In this document: positions 7,325-15,640 of the stretch, piece after piece
Position numbering within the stretch: position 1 is the first letter of the stretch
How the letters are laid out: the number at the start of each line of letters is the position of its first letter
From: Streptomyces amritsarensis
GTDB lineage: Bacteria > Actinomycetota > Actinomycetes > Streptomycetales > Streptomycetaceae
Reading direction: 5' to 3'
Assembly: GCF_001953875.1 (NCBI RefSeq)
Contig: NZ_MQUR01000068.1
Location: 1,862-44,917, forward strand
Length of the DNA stretch: 43,056 bases
Program-made: the position numbers and the translations under genes
The notes under the pieces: generated by a model
Told to the model about the DNA's origin: nothing
Database searches by the model: none
What the model saw: only the letters and a program-made list of their open reading frames with translations

Positions 7325-7885
7325 TTATTGCTCGAACCCCTTCACGAGACGCCTGGCAGTATGCCGTGTCCGTTGATTAGCCCAACCGGCCGTAGACAAT
7401 CCCCGAAGGAGGGCCAATTGGTCTCCTGGGATAGTCCTCTCCGACATCCAGCAGACTGCACGCTCTGCCCAGTGACTGCTCCGACTTCTGATCGCCATTG
7501 TCAGCACGTCATCGACTGGGACCAGGCTCTCAAGCCCGCCCGGTGACAGCTTGAACCGTTCAGCAGCAGACGCCAAGCCTGCTCGCAGGGACGACTCATC
7601 TGCGTCCAGAATCGTCACCCAAGACGAGGGAAGACCTTCCGCCGAGGATTCGACTACACCATCGAGTCGGCCTAGCGTCCACACTCCCTTCCTGTCGAGC
7701 CCCAGCCAAATGCCGGTCTCGCTGATTTTCGTCAGCGGCAGCCACATGACGGCGCTGGCTTCATTCGCGTGGGCAGAGAAGATCCAGCAGGTCTCAGGCA
7801 CGGCTGAGAGCTCTGCCATCAAATCATTTTCCGTCACGACACCTGCCTCAAGAACGGGATGCATCAGGAACGTGATCCTGCTCAC
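7325..7885 (-). CDS. Candidate immunity protein for the RHS toxin
   Basis: A 186-residue soluble protein with no signal peptide or membrane helix and no family I recognise. It is mixed alpha/beta, with a Trp-rich central part (CWIFSAHANEASAVMWLPL, GIWLGLDRKGVWTLGRLDG) and a basic C-terminus. GTG 7885 overlaps the RHS stop by 4 bp; a TTG at 7888 and an ATG at 7864 are alternative starts. A small gene directly after, and coupled to, an RHS gene whose variable tail is a toxin is the standard place for the cognate immunity gene. That is the basis of the call. It has lower G/C bias than its neighbours, as is common in such cassettes. Confidence 0.7.
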   Translation of the reverse strand: MSRITFLMHPVLEAGVVTENDLMAELSAVPETCWIFSAHANEASAVMWLPLTKISETGIWLGLDRKGVWTLGRLDGVVESSAEGLPSSWVTILDADESSLRAGLASAAERFKLSPGGLESLVPVDDVLTMAIRSRSSHWAERAVCWMSERTIPGDQLALLRGLSTAGWANQRTRHTARRLVKGFEQ

Positions 7886-10800
7886 CAATGCATGCTCGGA
7901 GTGTGGCTCACGGTTATACCGTGTTGGCCCATGAAGTCCTGGAATGCCTTCCTTGCCGAATCATCCCAGTTCATTCCGTAGTGTCCGGACCATTGATTGG
8001 TCTGAAGTTCTCCATCGGGACCTCGACGGAGCCGACCTCCCACCATCGTTGACTTGTCCGCGCCAATAGCGCTTCCAAGGAAATCGTGCCCACCAACGCC
8101 TTGGTCTGCACCGGTCGCAAAGCGTCCCGTGGTCGGATCGAAGACGAAGTCCCTCTCACCCTTCGGGTTGAAGTTCTTCACCGCGCCGACAGATTTCACC
8201 CGGTCGCTGACCTCAAGCACTCCCCTAGCCGGACCACTTCCATCAATAACGTTGCAGTTGTGGACGAGGACCGGGGTGGCCCCAGCCAGCACATAGTACG
8301 TGTGCAGGTCCGCGACAGTCAGGTCGAACGTCTCGTTGAACGCCGTGTACGTGCGGACGGCCGCCACGTCAACGGTTGTGCCGTCGTCGGTACGCAGGCG
8401 CTCGCCCGGCTTGAGGTCTCCTGCCTCCTTCCAGACCCGGTCGGATTCAGACCAGAACCGGTGGTGACCCGTCGTGGTGATGGTCTTGACACCGCCGTCG
8501 GTCTGGATGCTCAGATCCGTGTATTTCTTGTCGTCTTCGGTGTAGATCGTCGCCGTGACTTCCTTGGATCCGGTTTCACCGGTTTCAGGGTCGGTGGCGC
8601 GCACTTCGTCACCCGCGGCCAATCTTTCGATCGGCTTACTTCCGCCGTTTGCCAGAAGGACCATGGTTCCGGCGACGAAGCTGTTGCAGGATGGGGGCTT
8701 TTTAAAGGAGCGGGACATGAATGCCATGAGTCGCCGCACGGCACCCGGCCCCGCTGCTGCCTTGGCCGCCGGCGGCATGGGAGCCAGAATCTCTGCGAGT
8801 ACGGACTCAATGGCGTTCTCGTCTGACTCAACGCCGAACTTCTTGAACAACCAGTTGGCCTGATCACGCCCAGAGATGCCGAACAGCGACATCAGCTGGC
8901 CCGTGGGGAACATCTGGTCGGCACTTGCGTAGCCGCGGACGGCGCCCGTCCAGATGTTGGTCCAGGTTGACGGCTTCTTCTTGGCCTTGGGCTTGCTGAC
9001 ACTCTTCGTGGCCCAGTAGGCGATCCGTGCCTCACGCTTCGCGATGCGCTTCTGGGCTACCTGCACCACCTTGCTGGCCTCGGCCTGGAAGCCGGGGTCG
9101 CTGTCGCCCTCGAAGTACTTGAGGCCGTCCGGGTCCAGGTTGGTGATGGGGTTGCCGTTGGCGTACGTGTACCCGTTCATCTGGAGCGGGTCCGTGATGT
9201 CGATGATCGGGTCGACCGTGATGAACCGGCCGGTGCCGGCGTCGTACTCGCGGGCGCCGATGTGGGTCAGGCCCGTGGTGTTGTCGTCGGTGCCGACGCC
9301 GAGAAACGTGCGGGAGCCGGGCCAGTTGGACGGCTGGCTTCCACGGGGGTTGCCGTACGGGTCGGACTTGCGCCGGGTGACGGGCTGGCCGGTCTTCTGC
9401 TCGACGCTGATGGTCGCGGTGTTGTGGTGGTCGGTCAGCAGGTGCGACAGGGTGTGGCCGGTGGTCTTGCCCTTGGTGCGGCGGACCGTGGTCGGGGCGC
9501 CGGGGCTGCTGTAGTAGCGGACGGCGTCCATGGCCTTGCCGGCCTTGTCGACGGTGATCTCGGTCTCGCCGAGGTAGAGCGTGCGGGCGCTACCGGTGTC
9601 CTGGACGACCCGGTTGCCCGAAGCGTCGTAGAGGTAGCTCGTGACGTTGCCGAAGCTCCACTGCTGAGCCGGCGTGGGGGCAGGGCTGGCGCACGTGAAC
9701 GTCCCCAGGTCGTTCCCCTCGGCGGCATTGTCGTTGGGGACGGTGAGGCACTGGTTGGTGCCGGTGACGAGGGCCTTGTCCGTTTCCCGGTAGGTGAACG
9801 TCTGGCTCGGCTCGCCGGGCTTGCACGCCTTCAGGAGGGCCTTGCCGTTCTCGGAGGTGAGGCACTTCCCGAGGGCCTGGACGGTGTCGCCTGTGATGCG
9901 CCACTGCTGGGGCTTGGTCTCGTTGCAGGACAGCAGCTGGACGGGAGTGCCGTCGGCGGTGCCGCCGTCCTGGACGTCGAGGCACTTGCCCGAGAGGCCG
10001 GTGACCGCGACGGAACCGATGCCGGGGCTGGTGGCCGACAGGAGCTTGCTGCGTCGGTCCCAGTTCAGGGTCTGGGTGTCACCGCCGATGGTGCGGGTCT
10101 TGGTGCTGCCCGCCGCACTGTAGGTGTACGTGGACGTGGAGTCGACCGTGGAGCCAGGGGTCCTGGTGGTCTTGTCGACCTTGGTCAGGGCGTGGGGCTG
10201 CTTCTTCACCGGCGGCTGGCCACCGCCGGAGACGTCCACGCCGTACGTGTACCTCGTCTCGTCGTCGAGGGCGCTGTTGGCGGGGTCGCGGTCGACGAGC
10301 TTCGTGCGATTGCCTATGGCGTCGAACTGGTAGTCCTGCCAGTAGGCGTCACCCGGAGTGCCCGAGCCCACCTCCGTGCGTGCGGGACCCGTGGGGCTTG
10401 TCGGGCAACCGTCCGTCTTGCCCGTCCAGGCGCGGACGAGCTGGCCCATGGCGTCGTAGGTGTAGCACTGCCGGTCGACGAGGGGCGGGGACTGCGCGGT
10501 GGTGCCGGGATAGCTGTCCTTGATGGAGGTCGGGTTGCCGACCGCGTCGTAGGTGTAGCTGAGGGAGGAGAGGAGGTTCGAGCCCGACGCCGCGTCGCGC
10601 GTCTCCTTGTGGCTGGTCGCCGAGGCGACGCGTCCCGTGTGCGGGTCGTAGGTGTTCGTCGTCCACACGCGGTGGGGCGCGTTGCCCGAGGCGGTACGCA
10701 GGATCTCACCGTACGGGCTGTACACGGTGTCGGAGGTGTACCAGGACAGGCCGGACATGGTCTGCACCATGCCGTCGGCGTTGTACCGGGTGATCAGCTT

Positions 10801-13800
10801 CTCGGCGGCGAGACCGCCGATGGTCGCGGGGAGGGTCGTCGACTGGACCTTGCCCGTGGGCGTGTAGGTGGTGCTGTAGGCGTAGCTGCCGGCCAGGCCC
10901 TTCGCCGCGGGGACGTCCGGGACCGTGATGCGCGACCCGGTCGGCCGGTACTCGCTGTCGTATCCGGTGACCTCGCTCTTGTACGTGCCTGCCCCCCACT
11001 TGCGGGTGGACGCGACCGGCTGTCCCTTGCCGCCCGGGAGGGTGTCGTAGGTCCAGGTGGCGATGGGGTCGGAGGTTTCGGAGTCGTCGCGCAGCGCCGT
11101 CTTGCGGCCGAGCACGTCGTACGCCGTGTACTGGGTGACGTTGTAGACGTTGGTCGTCGAGACCTGCTGGTCGAGGTTGTTGTAGGTGAAGGTCGACTTC
11201 CCCGAGTCGGGGTCCTCGGACGAGGTCATCCGTCCGCGGGCGTCGTGGGTGTAGGTCCAGTTGTTGCTGGCCGTGTCGGTGACCTTGGCGAGCTTGCCCC
11301 GGACGTCGTAGGTGTAGCCGGTCCTGGTCGACGTGCTGAGGTCGGTGGCGGTGTAGTGCTCGATGGCGGAAGGGCGGCCCAGCGCGTCGGTCCACGTCTT
11401 GGCCGCACGGCTGCCGGGCAGCGGGGACGACCCCGTGGGTGACATGCCGCTGCGGGTCAGGGTCCAGTCGCCGCCGTACTGCGTGACGGCGGACTGCCGG
11501 GCTTCGCCCTTCTCCACCGTGGTGACGCGCACGGCGCGGCCGAGGCCGTCGTAGGCGGTCTGGGCGGAGCTGGGCACCTCCGTGACCGACTTGGGGACGT
11601 AGAGCTCCGTGCTCACCTTGCCTTCGGCGAGGTAGCCGTTGTTGGTCTGGCTGACGGTCCCGTTGGCGCTGTGCAGCGTGTCCGTGATCAGGCGGGCACC
11701 ACCCGGGCCCTCGGTCTGACTCTGGCGAGGACGCAGAAGTCCGTCGTAGATCGCGATGGAGGTGCTGTAGGTGCCGTTGTCCTTGAGCGTGCGGGAGATC
11801 ACCGCCGGCGTCTTGAGCTCGGCGATCTGGTACTCGAACGTGTAGGCCGCCGGGTCGGTGGGCTTCTGCGAAGGCGTCCGGACCTCTGTGCTCCGGCCGA
11901 GTTCGTCGTAGGTCGTGAGGACCTTGCGGCCGTTCGCGTCGATCACTTCCAGGACACTGCCGCGGGCCGGGTCGACCTTGGTGGTTACCGTGTGCCCGAG
12001 GGCGTTGGTCGCCGTCGTGGAGAACGCAGGGCCGGTCGGGGGGCTGTACGCGACGCTCGATGCGTTGCCCGCGGCGTCGTAGGTCTTCACGGCGCGGCCG
12101 AGCGCGTCGTACTCGGTGCGGCCGGCCGTCGTCCAGCCGGTGCCCGCGGCGTCAGTGCCGTCGACCTGGTACGGGAGGCCCTTGGTCGGTGCTGCGCCGA
12201 AGGCGTTCACCGCGTCGTACGAGGTCCGGACGGCGTTCAGGCGCGTTCCGGGCTCGCTGCCACCACCCGCGCAGTCACCTGTCGTCTCGACGACTTCGGA
12301 CTGCAGACCGATCAGGTTGTTCGTGGGGTTGTGGACGTACGTGGGCTTGGTGCAGGACTGCTTGACGGGCGTCCAGCCCGTGCCCGCGTTCTCCGACACC
12401 TCGGTCTGCGTGGTGAGCAGCAGACCGTACGAAGCCGGCTCCTCCTGGTACGTGTTGAGGCTGCGCACCATGCGGGACTTGCCGCCGCTGACGGACTGGA
12501 TCTCGTCCGTGCGGGCCGTGCCCACGCGGTACGCCTCCAGGGGAGGGGTGTCCACTCGCGGCCGGGAGGCGATCAACTGGCTGCGCCAGGGCGCCACCAG
12601 CTTGCGGCTCTCGACGCTGCCGCCGGCCTTGGTGTAGGTGATGGTCTCGGCGACCTGGCCCTGGAACTGGGGCAGGTCCTCGCCCAGTTCCACCGTGCCG
12701 GTGGAGTCCTTGACCGTGACCTTCGTCGTCTTGGTGGACAGGCCGCGGAAGTAGCGGGTGCGCGTCTGGGCCTGCTCGGTCGCGGTGGCATTGCCCGTGT
12801 TCTCGGTCGCACCCGTGGTGGTGACAACGCTGGCGTAGCCGTGCCACTGGCCGTAGGTGCGCCAGTCGGGCTTGGTGAACTCGTCCTCGTCCTTGGCCCA
12901 GGCGGCGTCCTCGTAGGTGTAGCTGGTCGTGACGTCGGGGCGCTGCGCGACCCGGTCCCTCTCGACCACCCTGTCCACGACGTACTTGTTGAAGAGTTCG
13001 ACCGGCGGGACCTTGTCGGGATCCAGCCCCGAGTCCGCGGACCAGCGCACCGGGAAGCAGCGCGTGGTGTTCTTCGACAGGTCGGGGATGATCGTCCCCT
13101 TGGCGCACGGGGCCGAGTAGTCGACCTCGATCGCACCGCCGGTCTCGGTGAGGATGGTCTCCACACGGAGCCGGTCGAAGTCCGGTGCGGCGTCCGGCTT
13201 CCCGTTGACGTCGGCTTTGAGGACACGGTTGGGCATGTCGACTTCGTTGGCCTTGAAGGAGACCGGGGGCAGCGAGACGCCGAGATTGCTGTCCTTGGTG
13301 CCGTAGGCGGTCCGGGTGATGGACTCCAGCCACAGCGGCGGGCTGGTGTCGGTGCGGTGCTTGGGCAGCGACTGCTTGAGTGCCCACTGGTCGACCTTGG
13401 TGAGTGCCGTGGATCCCGCGGTGCGCTGGCCGTAGGTCGTCACTCTGTCGAGGCGCATGCGCGACCAGAACGTCGGGGAGAAGGACTCGCAGACCGCCGC
13501 GTCCATCTTGCAGTTCAGGGAGGCGGGGGTGTCGTACCAGCCGATGCCGTTCTTGGAGCCGAACAGGGAGTCCGCGCAGGAGACGTTCTTCTCCTCGAAG
13601 CACCGCTGTTCGACGCCGAATTCGACCCGGCCCGCAGGGACGCCGGCCAGGTTGTCGGCGCGGAGGCCGTAGAGGATGCGCGTCGGGTATCCACCGCGGA
13701 TGTAACCGACCTTGGCACGGTCCTTCTCGTTGACCTTCTCGTTCTTGGCGTAGCGGTTCTCTTCCTTCGCCCAGTCGATGATCATGGCGTTTCCGTGGAC

Positions 13801-15279
13801 GTCCTCGACGTAGTCGAGGTTCCAGCGCCACGCCTGGGTGCAGGAGGAGTCCGCGTAGGCCGACTGGTAGCAGGGCTCGCCGGGGTGGTTGCCGAAGACC
13901 GGGACGGTGAAGACGGAGTCGGTGACGGTCCTCGGTGAGGATCCGTCCCCGTGGGTACCGACGGAGTGGCGCCCGTAGTGGTAGCGCATGCCGTCACGCG
14001 TGGTGACGACCCAGTATTCGCCGTCCTTCGCGCCGTTGCCGCTGCCGGTCTTGAGCTCGACCCTGGAGCCGTCGTCGGCGGCGGGGACCCAGTTGCCGGT
14101 GGCGGCGTCACGGACGAGTTCGGTGCTCGCGCCGTTGAGCGAGAGAACGACGTTGTCGGCGGCCCAGCACAGGTCGCCCTTCTTCTTGTCCGTCGCGTTG
14201 TCGTTGTTCGCCCTGCCGCTCGACGATGCCTTCAGGTCGTCGGAGCAGGAGCGGTAGCGGCGTTCGATAAACCCGGGGTTGTAGTCCCAGCCGTCACCGA
14301 TCCAGGACGCCTGACCGTTCGTCACGGACGTCCTGCCGTCCACCGCCTGCGAGGAGTACGTGAAGGCGACGGACGGGGTGGGTCCCGCGGGGGCGGGGGG
14401 CACCGCCAAGGGGTAGCTCCACGAGAAGCCGCCTCCGCTGCCGCCCGCGGTCCATGAGCCCGGCGGCGAGAGAGAAGTGGCCTTGTACGAGCCGCCCGCC
14501 CCGTCGGCACCGTCGGAGGCCACGACCGCCATGGGCGCCGCGCCGCCTCCGGTCATCGTCCGCATGCCCTGAGCGGGTACCGCAGCCGGGTCGAGGGTCG
14601 CGATGACGCTCTTGCCGTCGTTGGAACTGGGAATGTCGACGGATACCGAGCACTCCGGCAGTTCGGGCTGGTCGAGGAAGCACGCGGGATACTGCCGCAG
14701 CTTCAGGCGCGAGGCCCACTCGGTGCCGTACAGGTCCTGGAACTTCGAGTAGTCCAGGGCCACGTCGACGGGGTTCACCGCATCGGCCGGAGGCGTGATC
14801 TTGACGATGACGCCGTCGACTCCGGCGGCCTCGGTCTTCGCGCGGCCTTCGACGGCCGCAGACCAGGTACCCGTGGGCACGGCTCCGGTTCCCGGAAGCT
14901 TCCCGATGCTGACCGGGAGCGAACCGATCGGGGCGAGGCCGGTGTTGGGATCCGGTGACAGCGGCACGGTGGCCGAAGCCTCCGCCGGTGGTGCCACCGC
15001 GCTAGGCGTGTACTCCTGGAGCGTCGACGGCGGAGCACCGGCCCACTTGCTGAGATCGTCCATGGCGGCCTGGTCGGGCCTGACCTTGGCGTCCTTCTGC
15101 AGGCCCGGCAGCTCCACGCCGGTGCGGTCGCCCGGTGGTGCCGCCCAGGCCTGAGCGGGCAGAAGACTTGCGACCAGCACCACCGAGAGTGTGATGCCGG
15201 CGCGCCCGGCAGAGCGCGCACGTGCTGCGCGCGCTCTTCTGTTTCCGGGCAGGCGGAAATTCGCCGAGAACGGCGACAT
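7882..15279 (-). CDS. Secreted RHS polymorphic toxin with ricin-type lectin and Hint domains
   Basis: A 2,465-residue protein. A Sec signal peptide (basic start, hydrophobic core, AQAWA-AP cleavage near 46) precedes a SpvB-like N-terminal region, then dozens of YD/RHS repeats. A ricin-type beta-trefoil (about 1755-1876, QQW and CL motifs) is inserted among the repeats. The RHS core follows (near 1975-2055, GLTHIGAREYDAGTGRFITVDP), then a Hint autoprocessing domain (near 2196-2346) with start Cys in SCNSFVAGT, the TTGHHRFW motif and a closing VHNC. The last 120 residues or so are the toxin. Hint should cut at the HN-C junction and release it (family knowledge). ATG 15279 has GTGGGGGG upstream; the open frame extends 13 codons further. 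The layout resembles Bacillus WapA-type contact toxins. Confidence 0.9.
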   Translation of the reverse strand: MSPFSANFRLPGNRRARAARARSAGRAGITLSVVLVASLLPAQAWAAPPGDRTGVELPGLQKDAKVRPDQAAMDDLSKWAGAPPSTLQEYTPSAVAPPAEASATVPLSPDPNTGLAPIGSLPVSIGKLPGTGAVPTGTWSAAVEGRAKTEAAGVDGVIVKITPPADAVNPVDVALDYSKFQDLYGTEWASRLKLRQYPACFLDQPELPECSVSVDIPSSNDGKSVIATLDPAAVPAQGMRTMTGGGAAPMAVVASDGADGAGGSYKATSLSPPGSWTAGGSGGGFSWSYPLAVPPAPAGPTPSVAFTYSSQAVDGRTSVTNGQASWIGDGWDYNPGFIERRYRSCSDDLKASSSGRANNDNATDKKKGDLCWAADNVVLSLNGASTELVRDAATGNWVPAADDGSRVELKTGSGNGAKDGEYWVVTTRDGMRYHYGRHSVGTHGDGSSPRTVTDSVFTVPVFGNHPGEPCYQSAYADSSCTQAWRWNLDYVEDVHGNAMIIDWAKEENRYAKNEKVNEKDRAKVGYIRGGYPTRILYGLRADNLAGVPAGRVEFGVEQRCFEEKNVSCADSLFGSKNGIGWYDTPASLNCKMDAAVCESFSPTFWSRMRLDRVTTYGQRTAGSTALTKVDQWALKQSLPKHRTDTSPPLWLESITRTAYGTKDSNLGVSLPPVSFKANEVDMPNRVLKADVNGKPDAAPDFDRLRVETILTETGGAIEVDYSAPCAKGTIIPDLSKNTTRCFPVRWSADSGLDPDKVPPVELFNKYVVDRVVERDRVAQRPDVTTSYTYEDAAWAKDEDEFTKPDWRTYGQWHGYASVVTTTGATENTGNATATEQAQTRTRYFRGLSTKTTKVTVKDSTGTVELGEDLPQFQGQVAETITYTKAGGSVESRKLVAPWRSQLIASRPRVDTPPLEAYRVGTARTDEIQSVSGGKSRMVRSLNTYQEEPASYGLLLTTQTEVSENAGTGWTPVKQSCTKPTYVHNPTNNLIGLQSEVVETTGDCAGGGSEPGTRLNAVRTSYDAVNAFGAAPTKGLPYQVDGTDAAGTGWTTAGRTEYDALGRAVKTYDAAGNASSVAYSPPTGPAFSTTATNALGHTVTTKVDPARGSVLEVIDANGRKVLTTYDELGRSTEVRTPSQKPTDPAAYTFEYQIAELKTPAVISRTLKDNGTYSTSIAIYDGLLRPRQSQTEGPGGARLITDTLHSANGTVSQTNNGYLAEGKVSTELYVPKSVTEVPSSAQTAYDGLGRAVRVTTVEKGEARQSAVTQYGGDWTLTRSGMSPTGSSPLPGSRAAKTWTDALGRPSAIEHYTATDLSTSTRTGYTYDVRGKLAKVTDTASNNWTYTHDARGRMTSSEDPDSGKSTFTYNNLDQQVSTTNVYNVTQYTAYDVLGRKTALRDDSETSDPIATWTYDTLPGGKGQPVASTRKWGAGTYKSEVTGYDSEYRPTGSRITVPDVPAAKGLAGSYAYSTTYTPTGKVQSTTLPATIGGLAAEKLITRYNADGMVQTMSGLSWYTSDTVYSPYGEILRTASGNAPHRVWTTNTYDPHTGRVASATSHKETRDAASGSNLLSSLSYTYDAVGNPTSIKDSYPGTTAQSPPLVDRQCYTYDAMGQLVRAWTGKTDGCPTSPTGPARTEVGSGTPGDAYWQDYQFDAIGNRTKLVDRDPANSALDDETRYTYGVDVSGGGQPPVKKQPHALTKVDKTTRTPGSTVDSTSTYTYSAAGSTKTRTIGGDTQTLNWDRRSKLLSATSPGIGSVAVTGLSGKCLDVQDGGTADGTPVQLLSCNETKPQQWRITGDTVQALGKCLTSENGKALLKACKPGEPSQTFTYRETDKALVTGTNQCLTVPNDNAAEGNDLGTFTCASPAPTPAQQWSFGNVTSYLYDASGNRVVQDTGSARTLYLGETEITVDKAGKAMDAVRYYSSPGAPTTVRRTKGKTTGHTLSHLLTDHHNTATISVEQKTGQPVTRRKSDPYGNPRGSQPSNWPGSRTFLGVGTDDNTTGLTHIGAREYDAGTGRFITVDPIIDITDPLQMNGYTYANGNPITNLDPDGLKYFEGDSDPGFQAEASKVVQVAQKRIAKREARIAYWATKSVSKPKAKKKPSTWTNIWTGAVRGYASADQMFPTGQLMSLFGISGRDQANWLFKKFGVESDENAIESVLAEILAPMPPAAKAAAGPGAVRRLMAFMSRSFKKPPSCNSFVAGTMVLLANGGSKPIERLAAGDEVRATDPETGETGSKEVTATIYTEDDKKYTDLSIQTDGGVKTITTTGHHRFWSESDRVWKEAGDLKPGERLRTDDGTTVDVAAVRTYTAFNETFDLTVADLHTYYVLAGATPVLVHNCNVIDGSGPARGVLEVSDRVKSVGAVKNFNPKGERDFVFDPTTGRFATGADQGVGGHDFLGSAIGADKSTMVGGRLRRGPDGELQTNQWSGHYGMNWDDSARKAFQDFMGQHGITVSHTPSMHW

Positions 15280-15640
15280 GCGGACCCCCCACGATCTGCC
15301 GCCTCGGCGATGGCACAAGGCCGGCAGGAAACTGACAATTGGTTACCGATTCTGTGGCCGGCGGGCCCGAAACACCATGGTTCCGATATCCGTTGTGTGC
15401 ATTGTCACTTGACTGGGCGTATAGCTCGGGGCGATCGGTGCAAATGGGCTGCTAACGATGCACCTCTGAGCTGATGTCAGGGGTGAAGATGTCGGCCGGA
15501 TGGGTCATGCTCAGCTCGCACGCCACGCGCCCGAACGGCCGGGCGGAGCCGACCGTTGAGGTTCCTCAGGTCAAGAGCAGAAGTCACCGATCAGTACCGA
15601 GGGCTGCGAAGTGGGGCGCCCGAGGGGGGAGAAGTACGTC
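15280..15640. promoter_or_regulatory. Divergent control region of the RHS and DNRLRE/FG-GAP genes
   Basis: This 361-bp gap separates two divergent genes for secreted proteins. TTGACT at 15409-15414 is a possible plus-strand -35, but no good -10 follows at the usual spacing. It has lower GC than the flanking genes (15340-15470 especially), as expected for promoters. No convincing operator palindrome or small gene was seen. Confidence 0.4.

Noticed and set aside
7325..7345. GGTTCGAGC on the minus strand, resembling a tRNA T-loop near the AICE end
   Set aside because: No pairing T-stem, anticodon arm or CCA-side acceptor can be built around it; it is the coding 3' end of the immunity gene.
8240..8690. 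Hint domain read as a true intein interrupting the RHS gene
   Set aside because: There is no host protein sequence to be rejoined on both sides; placement before a variable tail is the polymorphic-toxin autoprocessing form.
9262..13938. Very long plus-strand open frames (about 726 and 755 codons) opposite the RHS gene
   Set aside because: Translations are low-complexity Gly/Ala/Val/Arg without domains; they mirror the codon bias of the RHS gene on the other strand.
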